DNA from: Sporofaciens musculi
Lineage (GTDB): Bacteria > Bacillota > Clostridia > Lachnospirales > Lachnospiraceae
Reading direction: 5' to 3'
Length of the DNA stretch: 64,000 nucleotides
NCBI RefSeq assembly: GCF_009830285.1
Contig: NZ_WUQX01000001.1
Coordinates: 1,674,501-1,738,500, forward strand
Program-made: the position numbers and the translations under genes
In this document: piece after piece, positions 35,817 through 45,693 of the stretch
How the letters are laid out: the number at the start of each line of letters is the position of its first letter
Numbering within the stretch: position 1 is the stretch's first letter
Notes under the pieces: model-generated
Told to the model about the DNA's origin: nothing
The model's input: only the letters and a program-made list of their open reading frames with translations
Databases searched by the model: none

Positions 35817-36189
35817 GATTAGACAGAAGGATAATTCTAAACATCCTTTCCGAAGATTCTTCTTCAATCACGCTGGTTCATCCATTCTCTGTCTATTGGT
35901 TAATAAGTTACTTTATAGTCATGGTCCCAGATGTTACAATAAGTTCCATAAGAATTGTAGCTATGGTCATTGCTTCATCGCTCCTGCAAAGCGTTTGCTA
36001 TTGCCAAGAAAGCATGCAACCCTAATACTGCGCTAAGACTTATTACACAAATGCTGCATCCTGGTATCTAGCCACCAGCAGGGTATTTCTTCCAGGTAAT
36101 GCTCATAACGCGAGGTTTAGGCCGGCGTAGTGGTCTGGGATAAGCCATGATTACTCTTCTTCACTTTTATTGAAAGGTGGTGATGATCC
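35817..36189 (+). other. IS110 left-end non-coding region
   Basis: About 370 nt without a gene, upstream of an IS110 transposase. In IS110-group elements this end carries the bridge RNA that chooses the target. I could not define its loops or the element's exact edge. Confidence 0.4.
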
Positions 36190-37468
36190 GTGAAAGAACA
36201 TATTGATTACCTCTCAACACTGTTTGTTGGGATTGATATTGCATCCCGTGTTCATGTTATCTCTGCACTTGATTTCAACGAGGAATTCTACATCAGGATG
36301 AAATCTGTAGAAAACACTCAGGAAGGTGCAGCTTTTATTGAACAGATGATTTCTGATGTATTAAAACACAACCATCAGTTCAAATACGTTATGATCGGTA
36401 TGGAAGCTACTGGTTTCTATGGTGTCCATCTGGCGAATTATCTTTCTGCCAGTGACCTGCTTGCTCCATTCTCTGTCAGAGTTTACTGTCTCAATCCGAA
36501 AGAAGTTAAGAACTACAAAAAGTCCTTTAACGATATCGGAAAAAATGATGGCATTGACTCTTATGTGATTGCCGATTTTGCCCGTGTGGGACGTATTGCA
36601 ATCAAACCCTGGCGTGGCTCCCAATACCTTGCCTTACAGCGTCTTACCAGACACCGTATGCACATCACTGAATGTATCGCAAGAGAAAAGACTTACATGC
36701 TTAACAACATTTATCTCAAGTTCAGTGAATACGCATTACTCCGTGATGGGCAGCATCCATTCGCAAACAAATATGGTGCCACAGCCGAAGCCATTCTTAC
36801 CGAGTACACAACGAATGAAGATATCGCAAAATCATCCGTAGAAGACCTCGTTGCTTTTATTAACTCCAAGAGCAAAGGCCGTATTGCTGATCCGGAAGAA
36901 ACAGCAAAAATCTTACAGGCTGCAGCCCGCAACTCATACCGGCTTGATAAATGCCTCTATGAGCCGCTTACTATCTCAATCGCTTCTTCCTTTAACTGTA
37001 TCAGTTCCTTTGAAAGAGAACTCAAAGCGATTGATAAAGCAGTCCTTCAAACAGTTCAGGGACTAAACCCTGACGAGTACACTGTACTGAATTCCATTCC
37101 TGGGATTGGTAAAGTTTATTCAGCCGGTATCTTGGCCGAAATGGGTTCCATTAAGGCTTTTCCTAATGCCAATGCCCTCGCAAAATACTGTGGTATCGTT
37201 TGGAACGATAATGACTCTGGCGACTTCGTAGCCGAAGACAAACACATGAGCAAAGCTGGCAACAGATATCTGCGACTACATCATAGAAGCTGCCGGAAGT
37301 GTTATAAGACACTGTCCTGAATACAAAGCTTTCTATGACAAAAAATATGCTGAGACAAGAAACCATCAGCATAAACGAGCACTCGCGTTGACTTCCCGTA
37401 AATTTATACGTCTGCTCTTTGGTCTGCTGGACAAGGGCCAACTCTACTCTCCGGAAAAGAGTTGGTAA
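36190..37468 (+). pseudogene. IS110-family transposase, frameshifted near the C-terminus
   Basis: The DEDD domain is clear (LFVGIDIASRVHVISALDF, IGMEATGFYG, IGKNDGIDSYVIADFARVG), as is the C-terminal serine domain (LNSIPGIGKVYSAGILAEMG, MSKAGNRYLR). After RYL the frame shifts at 37272-37277. The expected ending (DYIIEAAGSVIRHCPEYKAF ... SPEKSW) is in another frame to 37468. Start GTG has AAAGGTGGT upstream. The shift removes the last 65 or so residues, so activity is doubtful. Confidence 0.82.
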
Positions 37469-38295
37469 TCCATACCGCATATCGAACTTACGTTCTAAAT
37501 AGGCCGTAGGTCTATTAAGGTTACCCTTTTCCAAGAAAATCTTTTTCATTTTCCTCTTGACATATTACCAAATTGCTTTCTCTGGGAAAGGCAATTATGG
37601 ACTATCCGAAGTTTACCCCTAATTCGATTATATACATTATATCCTTTATTTGAAAATATTTCAAACCCCTTTGTGTATGTATAAACTTGTATCTTGGAAT
37701 ATATTAAATTATCCGATAACTACTTAAAATACTTGTTATATTCGCTTATATCATTGCCTTACCTATCTATCTGTACGATAACAGTGTATTTCACCATTGT
37801 ACTCCATTGTTTGCTCAATTATATCTTTTGTACCTTTTTTTGACGATGTAAAACTTACCATTCGTCATAAGGAGCTTTGAATTCGCTTGTAATCCTCTCT
37901 GGGTTGTTCCCATGTTGGAGGTAAGATATTTAATAGATAGCTATAGAACTTATCTTGAAATGTAATAAAAGTATAGTCATTCTTCTTGATTTGAACATAG
38001 GTAATTGATATACAAGAAAAATGTATAGATAAATTCACCCCCATATTTATTTAAAAAGTAGTGATATAGATATAGAATTCTATAAGAGATTGACGGGCGC
38101 CGCATGGCAGACCTTAAGTACGGATATATCCATCCGTGGGCCACTTTTGGGCTGAGTGACCTTGAAATAGAGGTTCCGGCTGCAAAATAATAGACAGAGA
38201 TATAATGTTTTCAATAGGGACGGAGAAGCCATTATAAATGAGAACCTATGTATAGCATTTATAAATAAATGACCTTCATTCATATTTTTTAACGA
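37469..38295. other. long AT-rich intergenic stretch after IS110
   Basis: No intact gene. A 28-codon frame at 38104-38190 (MADLKYGYIHPWATFGLSDL ...) has good codon quality and may be the end of a deleted gene. The right IS110 edge is probably near 37,500-37,620 but is not defined. Confidence 0.4.
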
Positions 38296-38326
38296 TTGGA
38301 CAGTCAGAGTAAATCTAAGATACAAT
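38296..38326 (+). promoter_or_regulatory. possible promoter of the peptide ABC operon
   Basis: TTGGAC (38296-38301) and TACAAT (38321-38326) with a 19-nt spacer, longer than ideal. Confidence 0.4.
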
Positions 38327-38367
38327 AGATAAGCTAAGAAGTATTGAAAAATTCAAAGGAGGAAAAG

Positions 38368-39960
38368 ATGAAGAAAAAACTGGTAAGTATTTTGCTATGC
38401 GCCGCTCTGGCTGTAACAGCCTTCACTGGCTGCGGCAGCTCCGATCCAGAAGAAGAAGCAAAATCAAAAGCGGCTTTAGAAGGCAGCGACACAGAAGGAG
38501 GAACGAAAACAACGGGAGCAGAGGGTGTCTTTACATACGCTATTGGGGGCGACACAGGTAACACTCTGAACCCACTTACGGCAGACGACAGATGGGGACT
38601 GATGACCTGCCATCTTCTGTACTCACCGGCATATTATATTTATGCGGACGGAACGGTTGACTATATTCTTGCAGAGAGTATGGAGCCCTCAGAGGACGGA
38701 CTAACTTATACAATGAAGCTAAAGGAAGGCTTGAAATGGAGTGATGGGAAGCCGTTGACAGCAGATGACATTATCTATACTTATGAGGAACAGAATAAGC
38801 AGACAGAGAATCTGTTCATCGGGGGTAAACCGATTCAGTTTCAGAAGGTGGACGACCTGACAGTAGAATTCAAGCTTCCCTCCGTATGCGCCAGCGCTAT
38901 GGAGATGCTGTCCTCTGAGGCGAGTATCCTTCCAAAACATTATTTTGAAGGAAAGAATACCTTTGATATTAATATGCTTGAGGAGGAGGTTGTTGGGGCA
39001 GGCCCATATGTGCTTGAGGAGTATCAGACAGGACAACATCTCAAATTCAAGAAAAACCCCAATTATGCAAATGGTGAGGCGAATATTGATACCATCGTTT
39101 ACCGGATTATTGAGAACAATGATACAGCTACCCTTGCTCTGCAGAACGGTGAGATTGACGCATGGATTGGACTTCCGGACTTGTTAGACCCATACCAGGA
39201 CAATGACGGCTTCAATATCACCAACTACAGCGAGGGGCGGGTGGCTTATATGAGGCTGAACCCAAAGTCTCCCAATATGCAGGAAAAGTCCTATCGTGAA
39301 GGGATCCTGTATGCTATGGACCGCGAGGAGATCATGGTAGCCGCTTATACGGACAAGGAGTTCTTTGATTTGGGATATTCCTTCCTGCCTCCGAACAACA
39401 GTTATTACAGTGATGATGTAGAGAAATGGGAGCAGGATTTGGACAAGGCAAAGGAGTTGACAGCAGACGGCTCAAAAGCGTTGAAGCTTTGCTATGTGGA
39501 AGAAGATCCGGTTCAGACAAACCAAGGTCTTACAATCCAGGCAGAGTTGAAAGAGATTGGTATTGAGGTAGAATTGGCAGGCATGAACCAGGCGGCATAC
39601 ATGAAGGTGGCCTATGACAATGAGAATACAGAATATGATATCTTCCTTGGCGGATACGTTATGGGAGTAGATCCGGATATCTATTCTTCTCTGTTTGTTT
39701 CAACGAAAGACAATATGATTAATTATAACAATGCAGAGATTGACCAGTTATTTGCCGATGGAAATGGTACTCTTGATGAGGACGAAAGAAAAGAAATCTA
39801 TGATGAAGTTCAGAAAAAGGTATCAGAAGAAGCAATCTTTTATCCATTTGGCTCCAACTTACGGACGCTTGTAACGACTGCCCGTGTAGACGGTCTTGAA
39901 GAAGCAAAATTCGTACCAATCTACACATTTGGAGATTTGTCTAAACTGGAACTGAAATAA
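38368..39960 (+). CDS. oppA: peptide ABC transporter substrate-binding lipoprotein
   Basis: 530 residues, SBP_bac_5 family. A lipoprotein signal peptide (KKLVSILLCAALAVTAFTGC) gives Cys at about residue 22. YTMKLKEGLKWSDGKPLTADD is the family signature. The ATG at 38368 follows AAAGGAGG; the longer start is in AT-rich leader. It captures oligopeptides (dipeptides or nickel are alternatives) outside the membrane for the four gene products downstream. Confidence 0.9.
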   Translation: MKKKLVSILLCAALAVTAFTGCGSSDPEEEAKSKAALEGSDTEGGTKTTGAEGVFTYAIGGDTGNTLNPLTADDRWGLMTCHLLYSPAYYIYADGTVDYILAESMEPSEDGLTYTMKLKEGLKWSDGKPLTADDIIYTYEEQNKQTENLFIGGKPIQFQKVDDLTVEFKLPSVCASAMEMLSSEASILPKHYFEGKNTFDINMLEEEVVGAGPYVLEEYQTGQHLKFKKNPNYANGEANIDTIVYRIIENNDTATLALQNGEIDAWIGLPDLLDPYQDNDGFNITNYSEGRVAYMRLNPKSPNMQEKSYREGILYAMDREEIMVAAYTDKEFFDLGYSFLPPNNSYYSDDVEKWEQDLDKAKELTADGSKALKLCYVEEDPVQTNQGLTIQAELKEIGIEVELAGMNQAAYMKVAYDNENTEYDIFLGGYVMGVDPDIYSSLFVSTKDNMINYNNAEIDQLFADGNGTLDEDERKEIYDEVQKKVSEEAIFYPFGSNLRTLVTTARVDGLEEAKFVPIYTFGDLSKLELK

Positions 39961-40022
39961 CAGTGTATGGTGAAAGGGAGGCATAGTATGTCTCCCTTTT
40001 TTAGATATTAGTAGGAGGAAAT

Positions 40023-40976
40023 ATGTTAAAGTACATTGTAAAGCGTATTTTGCAGGCGATTCCGCTTTTACTGCTTATCACTCTCATTTGTTTTACTCTG
40101 ATTAATCTGGCGCCCTATGACGCCATTGACTCCATCACAACGCCGGATATGACCAAGGCAGAAGTGGAGGCAAAGAGGGAAGCCTATGGTCTGAATGATC
40201 CGATGATTGTGCAGTATGGACGGTGGGTGGGAAATATTCTGAAGGGGGATTTCGGATATTCACTTCTGTCCCATACCAGTATTAAGTATGACCTAAAGAT
40301 ACGGATTCCGGCTACGATTAAGCTGGTGCTGCCGTCCTACCTAAGCGCATACCTTCTTTCTATCGTGCTTGGGCTATTGGCAGGAAGCCACAAAAACAAA
40401 TGGCAGGACAAACTGATTGACGGCTTCTGCTCAGTGGGAATCTCTATGCCTACCTTCTGGTTTGCCATGATTGTGATGTATTTCTTGGGATATAAGTTTA
40501 AGATTTTCCCGTTGATGGGGATGCATACTATTGGGATGGAGGATTCATTTGCAGATTTTATGAAGCATTTTGTCATGCCCTACATCGTGCTGACAGTAGG
40601 CTTTCTGCCGGATCTGACCCGCTATGTGAGAGGCTCTACCATTGGGCAGCTCAAGGAAGATTATGTAATTGTACAACAGGCATTCGGAGCCAAAAAGACA
40701 GAGATTTTATTCAAGCATGTGGGGAGAAATGTATTGATTCCCCTTATTACAAAGCTTGGTATGGCGCTCCCAATGCTTGTGACAGGGGCGGTAATTACAG
40801 AAACAATTTTTTCATGGCCAGGGATTGGCTCTTATTTTGTGAAAGCAATCTCGGCAATGGATTATCCGATTGTAATGAGTATCCTTGTACTTTCCGGAAC
40901 CCTGGTAATTCTTGGCAACCTGCTTTCGGATGTTCTCTACTGTCTGACAGATCCGAGAATCAAGACGATAAAATAG
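40023..40976 (+). CDS. oppB: peptide ABC transporter permease (OppB/DppB type)
   Basis: 317 residues with the family N-terminus MLKYIVKRILQAIPLLLLIT, about six membrane helices, GDFGYS near residue 78, and the coupling EAA-like loop (VQQAFGAKKTEILFKHVGRN). It pairs with the next permease. AGGAGG precedes the ATG. Confidence 0.92.
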   Translation: MLKYIVKRILQAIPLLLLITLICFTLINLAPYDAIDSITTPDMTKAEVEAKREAYGLNDPMIVQYGRWVGNILKGDFGYSLLSHTSIKYDLKIRIPATIKLVLPSYLSAYLLSIVLGLLAGSHKNKWQDKLIDGFCSVGISMPTFWFAMIVMYFLGYKFKIFPLMGMHTIGMEDSFADFMKHFVMPYIVLTVGFLPDLTRYVRGSTIGQLKEDYVIVQQAFGAKKTEILFKHVGRNVLIPLITKLGMALPMLVTGAVITETIFSWPGIGSYFVKAISAMDYPIVMSILVLSGTLVILGNLLSDVLYCLTDPRIKTIK

Positions 40977-40986
40977 AGGTGAGGGC

Positions 40987-41850
40987 ATGAAGAAAAAGAA
41001 TCGTAGACTGGAAAATGTGATATATGAATTCAAGCATAACAAGCAGGCGATTTTTGCCGCTGTGTATCTCTGTCTAATCATATGTATCAGTATATTTGTA
41101 GTATTTGTAAATGTAGACCCAGACGCAATTGACGTAACCCATAAGCTTGAGTATCCTTCTAAAAACCACTGGTTTGGTACAGATGAGATGGGGCGGGATT
41201 ATTTTATCCGTGTATTGTACGGAGGAAGAGTATCTCTTCTGGTGGGCGTGCTGGCAATGGTTACGTCCATCGTAATCGGTGTGACGGTGGGAATGATGTC
41301 AGGATATTTCGGCGGGCTTCTGGACAGCCTGCTTATGCGGCTGGTAGACGTATTTTCATCGATTCCATGGATTATAATGGTTACTGTATTCGGGCTTTTG
41401 TTCAAACGAGGACTCTTTTCTATTATTATTGTGATTGGTCTGTTCAGTTGGATGGGGATTGCCAGATTGGTGCGCTCGGAGGTGTTATCAGCTAAAGAAA
41501 GGGAATATGTGCAGTATGCAAGATTTATTGGGAGGAATCCCGCCCAGGTTATGACAAACCATGTGCTGCCCTCTATATTTCCGACCATCATTACAGCGGC
41601 GACAGCGGAGATTGCCAGTGCGATTATGATGGAAAGCGCATTAAGCTTCCTGGGAATCGGCGTGGCTGCTCCTATGTCAAGCTGGGGAAGCCTTCTGCAA
41701 AGCTCACAACAGTATTTGCAGAAAGCTCCTTACATGGCGGTACTCCCTGGAATCCTGATTATTTTGACAGTATATTCCTTTAATAAGTTAGGGGATGTAC
41801 TCCGTGTATTCGTAGAACCTAAGATAACGGCAGGTGAGAAAAATGAATAA
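40987..41850 (+). CDS. oppC: peptide ABC transporter permease (OppC/DppC type)
   Basis: 287 residues. It has a cytoplasmic N-terminus, then the DppC-type HWFGTDEMGRDYFIRVLYGG and a C-terminal coupling loop (RFIGRNPAQVMTNHVLPSIF). Ten bases separate it from oppB, and it overlaps the ATPase gene by 8 nt, so the unit is co-translated. Confidence 0.92.
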   Translation: MKKKNRRLENVIYEFKHNKQAIFAAVYLCLIICISIFVVFVNVDPDAIDVTHKLEYPSKNHWFGTDEMGRDYFIRVLYGGRVSLLVGVLAMVTSIVIGVTVGMMSGYFGGLLDSLLMRLVDVFSSIPWIIMVTVFGLLFKRGLFSIIIVIGLFSWMGIARLVRSEVLSAKEREYVQYARFIGRNPAQVMTNHVLPSIFPTIITAATAEIASAIMMESALSFLGIGVAAPMSSWGSLLQSSQQYLQKAPYMAVLPGILIILTVYSFNKLGDVLRVFVEPKITAGEKNE

Positions 41851-42832
41851 GAAAAAGATATTGGAAGTGGAGAATTTAAGGACTGTATTCAAAAGCCGTG
41901 GACAGGAGGTTCATGCCGTACGCGGAGTAAGCCTTTCGGTTGAGGAGGGTGAACTCCTTGGATTAGTTGGAGAGTCTGGAAGCGGAAAATCTGTAACTAT
42001 GAAGGCAGTACTTGGGATTCTTCCGGAAAATGCAGAGGTTTCAGGAGACAGTCTGAAGTTAAACGAAACAGAGCTTTTGGGGCTTAAGGAGGAGGAGTAC
42101 CGGAAAATGCGGGGAAAGGATATGACCATGATATTCCAGGACCCCATGACTGCGTTAAATCCACTGATTAAGATTGGAAAGCAGTTGGAGGAGGTAATTA
42201 TGCGTCATAGCAGATGCTCTAAAGCAGAGGCAGGCAGAAGGGCTGTTGAGATGCTTAAAAAGGTGGGAATTCCTATGCCGGAGCAGAGATTAAAGCAGTA
42301 CCCTCATGAATTTTCCGGAGGCATGCGCCAGAGGGTTCTAATCGCAATGGCTCTTGCGTGCGAGCCGAAGCTTTTAATTGCGGATGAACCGACGACGGCC
42401 CTTGACGTAACCATTCAGGCACAGATTTTAGATTTGCTCAAGGAGCTTAAGGAGGAATATAAAACGTCGATTGTGCTCATTACCCATGATATGGGAGTAG
42501 TGGCGACGGTTTGCACCAAGGTTGCGATTATGTATGGAGGGCTGATTATGGAGTGCGGAACATCAGAGGAGATATTTTACGAGCCAAAGCATCCATATAC
42601 AAAGGCCCTTCTTCGGGCGATTCCTTCTTTGGACTTAAAAGAGGGAGAACGTCTTCAATCCATTGAAGGGCTTCCGCCCTCCCTTAGCAATCCGCCTGAT
42701 GGCTGCCCCTTTGCTATGCGGTGCGAACATGCGTCTAAACGATGTCATGAAGAAAGGCCAAAATATCAGCAATTCAGCGAGACGCACAGTGCAATGTGTT
42801 TCTTAAATGTACGGGAGGAGGCAAGAGCATGA
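41843..42832 (+). CDS. oppD: peptide ABC transporter ATP-binding protein (OppD/DppD type)
   Basis: 329 residues. Walker A is GESGSGKS, signature [12 protein letters not shown], Walker [13 protein letters not shown], and the C-terminal oligopeptide extension carries the cysteine-rich [14 protein letters not shown]. The start ATG 41843 lies inside the oppC end. It hydrolyses ATP to drive import together with oppF. Confidence 0.93.
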   Translation: MNKKKILEVENLRTVFKSRGQEVHAVRGVSLSVEEGELLGLVGESGSGKSVTMKAVLGILPENAEVSGDSLKLNETELLGLKEEEYRKMRGKDMTMIFQDPMTALNPLIKIGKQLEEVIMRHSRCSKAEAGRRAVEMLKKVGIPMPEQRLKQYPHEFSGGMRQRVLIAMALACEPKLLIADEPTTALDVTIQAQILDLLKELKEEYKTSIVLITHDMGVVATVCTKVAIMYGGLIMECGTSEEIFYEPKHPYTKALLRAIPSLDLKEGERLQSIEGLPPSLSNPPDGCPFAMRCEHASKRCHEERPKYQQFSETHSAMCFLNVREEARA

Positions 42833-43809
42833 GTCAGGAGATTTTGATTTCTGCATCGGAGTTGAAAAAATATTTTCCCGTGAAAGGCTTCTTAGGAGGA
42901 AAAACGCGGTATGTGAAGGCTGTAGATGGAATAGACCTTGAGATTCGTAAAGGAGAAACTTTCGGTCTTGTGGGTGAATCCGGATGTGGAAAATCTACGC
43001 TGGGAAGAACGCTGATTCGTATGTATGATGTGACGGGCGGAAAGCTTATCTATAAGGGTAAGGACATTACTCACGCAAAGGCTTTGGAATTGAAAGAGTT
43101 CCAGAACAAGATGCAGATTATTTTCCAGGATCCCTATTCCGCGCTTAACCCCTTCTGGAATGTGGAAGAAATACTAAGTGAACCCATGAAGCAGATTGGA
43201 ATGACCGAGGGAGAGAGGAAAGAACGGATGGAGTATCTTCTAAATAAGGTTGGGATGAAGTCAGAGGCGCTGCTTCGGTTTCCCTATGAGTTTTCCGGCG
43301 GGCAGCGCCAGAGGATTGGAATTGCAAGGGCGCTGACGGTTAATCCAGAGTTTATTATGTGTGACGAGCCGATTGCGGCGTTGGATGTGTCCATTCAAGC
43401 GCAGGTGGTGAATATGCTGGAGGATCTGCAGGAGGAGTTTGGGCTTACCTATCTGTTTGCGGCCCACGACCTGTCTATGGTGCGTTATATCAGTACCAGG
43501 ATTGGCGTGATGTATCTGGGTAATCTGGTGGAGGTCACAAAGAGTAATGAATTGTATGAGAATCCCATGCATCCCTATACCCAGGCTTTATTGTCCGCGA
43601 TTCCGGTGGCTGATCCTAAGAAAGCGCTCAAACGTGAACGGATTAAGCTTACGGGAGAGCTCCCAAGTCCTATGGATGTGCCCAAGGGATGTCATTTTGC
43701 ACCGCGCTGTCCATATATGAAGGAGAGGTGTAGGGAAGAATGTCCGAAGCTTAGGGAGATGGATGATAACCATTTTGTGGCATGCCATTTTGCAGAGAAA
43801 TTGGGATAA
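42829..43809 (+). CDS. oppF: peptide ABC transporter ATP-binding protein (OppF/DppF type)
   Basis: 326 residues. Walker A is GESGCGKST, signature [15 protein letters not shown], Walker [13 protein letters not shown], and there is a C-terminal [14 protein letters not shown] cluster. ATGA overlap with oppD and a strong GGGAGGAGG site. Last gene of the operon. Confidence 0.93.
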   Translation: MSQEILISASELKKYFPVKGFLGGKTRYVKAVDGIDLEIRKGETFGLVGESGCGKSTLGRTLIRMYDVTGGKLIYKGKDITHAKALELKEFQNKMQIIFQDPYSALNPFWNVEEILSEPMKQIGMTEGERKERMEYLLNKVGMKSEALLRFPYEFSGGQRQRIGIARALTVNPEFIMCDEPIAALDVSIQAQVVNMLEDLQEEFGLTYLFAAHDLSMVRYISTRIGVMYLGNLVEVTKSNELYENPMHPYTQALLSAIPVADPKKALKRERIKLTGELPSPMDVPKGCHFAPRCPYMKERCREECPKLREMDDNHFVACHFAEKLG

Positions 43810-43820
43810 GAGAGTTGAAA

Positions 43821-43847
43821 TTGGGAAAGGTACTTAACCTTTCCCAA
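43821..43847. terminator. hairpin between convergent operons
   Basis: TTGGGAAAGGT (43821-43831) and ACCTTTCCCAA (43837-43847) form a perfect 11-bp stem between oppF and the leftward sugar operon. T tracts are weak on both sides. Confidence 0.6.
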
Positions 43848-43880
43848 TGTATTTTGTCTTTATGTTGACTATTTGTTATT

Positions 43881-44729
43881 CTAGCCCTTCACACCGCCAG
43901 AGGCAAGTCCGCTGACCAGATTCTTTTCAATACCCATAAACAGGATTACAACAGGAACAATCGCAAAGAGTGACGCTGCAAACAGATATTGCCACTCAAT
44001 CATATTGTATCCATTAAATACATTAATTCCCACAGTCAGAGGTTCACGCTCGCTTGTGGAAATCAAACACAGCGCAACCGTGTACTCATTCCATGCATTA
44101 ATAAAGATGAAAATCAAAGTGGTTACGATTCCAGGAGCAGCCACAGGAAGCAGAACCTTTGTCATGCCCTGGAGACGGTTACAGCCGTCGATGGTGGCCG
44201 CCTGCTCCATCTCTACGGAAATACCTATGAAGGTTCCGCGCAGCAGCCATATGGTAAACGCCTGGTTAAAAGCAGCATTGATGAAAATCAGTCCGATGAT
44301 GCTGTCCGTCAGACTTAAGATGGACATTACCTTATAGATACCAATCAACAGTACCACAGGTGCGAACATCTGGGAAACGATGACAAATCCCAAAAAAATC
44401 GTCTGGCCTTTGAACTTCATACGTGCAAGGGCATATGCGGCAGGAATTCCGCAAAGCATGGCAATAATCGTAGAGCCGCCGGCAATCATGAGTGAGTTCA
44501 GCATGTAATTGGCCATAGGCGCCCGATGCCAAACATCGATAAAGTTGGACCAAACCGCCGTAATGGGAAGTATGGTGCCGTTCATGGAGAAGATCTCCGC
44601 CCTGTTCTTAAGAGCAGTACAGAACATGGCAAAATAAGGATACAGCGTAACAATGCAGACTATGACTACAACGATGTACAGCAGGATACGCAGAAGGATT
44701 CTTTTTGGAGAATTTGATTTATTTGCCAT
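43881..44729 (-). CDS. sugar ABC transporter permease (MalG type)
   Basis: 282 residues of the carbohydrate-uptake 1 family, six predicted helices, with the coupling motif EMEQAATIDGCNRLQGMTKV and the usual RMKFKGQ loop. Last gene of the leftward sugar operon. Its start is a few bases after the first permease stop. Substrate unknown. Confidence 0.9.
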   Translation of the reverse strand: MANKSNSPKRILLRILLYIVVVIVCIVTLYPYFAMFCTALKNRAEIFSMNGTILPITAVWSNFIDVWHRAPMANYMLNSLMIAGGSTIIAMLCGIPAAYALARMKFKGQTIFLGFVIVSQMFAPVVLLIGIYKVMSILSLTDSIIGLIFINAAFNQAFTIWLLRGTFIGISVEMEQAATIDGCNRLQGMTKVLLPVAAPGIVTTLIFIFINAWNEYTVALCLISTSEREPLTVGINVFNGYNMIEWQYLFAASLFAIVPVVILFMGIEKNLVSGLASGGVKG

Positions 44730-44732
44730 ATA

Positions 44733-45614
44733 TTATTCATCTCCTTTCCGCAGGGTGTAGACCATGTATACACTGGCGCAGATTAACAGGATTGTAAAGC
44801 CGATAACGGAAACCGCGGCTGCCTGTCCCTGCTTACCATTGTAGAATGCCAGTTTATACAGATATGTAACCAATGTGTCCGTATGGTTGGCAGGGTCGCC
44901 CTTGGTAATCGTCCAAATGATGGGGAAGGAGTTGAAAACATAGATAATGTTCAACACCGTACTTACCGTCAGGGAAGAACGAACCAGAGGCATGGTAATC
45001 TGGAAAAGCTGCTGCCAGTAATTAGCTCCGTCTACCGTTGCAGCCTCATAATAAGTGGTATCAATACTTTGCAGACCGGAGAGGACGCAGAACGTAACAA
45101 ACGGAATGGTTACAAAGATACCACAGGCAATCTCCCACATAAAATATGCCTCCGCAGTAGGAGTCCAGTTGATAGAATGGTCTATCAGACCAAACCTGAG
45201 CAGCAGAGTGTTCAATGTACCATAGTCAGTGTCAATGATGAATTTCCACGCGCTTGCCTGGATAACCAGTGTTGTGGCCCACGGGAAAACCATAACGGCT
45301 CTGGCAATCTTACGTCCGCGGAATTCGTTGTTCAGTATCAGGGCAAGTATGAAGCCCAGTACCGTGGACAGAACCACAACAGCAACGGTCCAGACGATGG
45401 TGTTGCGAAGAACCAGCTTGAACGCGGAACTGTTCATTACTTTGGTGAAGTTGGCAAAACCGGAAAATCCTCGGATGATACCAGCCTTGCTGACTTCGCT
45501 TAACGACATCCTAAAGACGAAGATAATTGGAATTAAGATAAAAACTGCCATTAGGATGATACTTGGCAGAATCCAGATATAAGGCTCTACCTTGCGATAT
45601 GCTTTGTTTTTCAC
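44733..45614 (-). CDS. sugar ABC transporter permease (MalF type)
   Basis: 293 residues, MalF-like, with the N-terminal KVEPYIWILPSIILMAVFIL helix and the EAA loop (YYEAATVDGANYWQQLFQIT). It forms the channel with the downstream MalG-type protein. No ATPase gene is in the operon, so a shared MsmK/UgpC-type ATPase encoded elsewhere is expected. Confidence 0.9.
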   Translation of the reverse strand: MKNKAYRKVEPYIWILPSIILMAVFILIPIIFVFRMSLSEVSKAGIIRGFSGFANFTKVMNSSAFKLVLRNTIVWTVAVVVLSTVLGFILALILNNEFRGRKIARAVMVFPWATTLVIQASAWKFIIDTDYGTLNTLLLRFGLIDHSINWTPTAEAYFMWEIACGIFVTIPFVTFCVLSGLQSIDTTYYEAATVDGANYWQQLFQITMPLVRSSLTVSTVLNIIYVFNSFPIIWTITKGDPANHTDTLVTYLYKLAFYNGKQGQAAAVSVIGFTILLICASVYMVYTLRKGDE

Positions 45615-45654
45615 GGAGACACCTCCCTTTTAATCTCGAAAATAAATTTAAATT

Positions 45655-45680
45655 TAAAACCCCGCAGTAAGCTGCGGGGT
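45655..45680 (-). terminator. internal terminator between binding-protein and permease genes
   Basis: CCCCGCAG (45660-45667) and CTGCGGGG (45672-45679), with TTTT following on the minus strand. It sits between the first and second genes and would lower permease expression relative to the binding protein. Confidence 0.75.
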
Positions 45681-45693
45681 AATTATGAAATCC

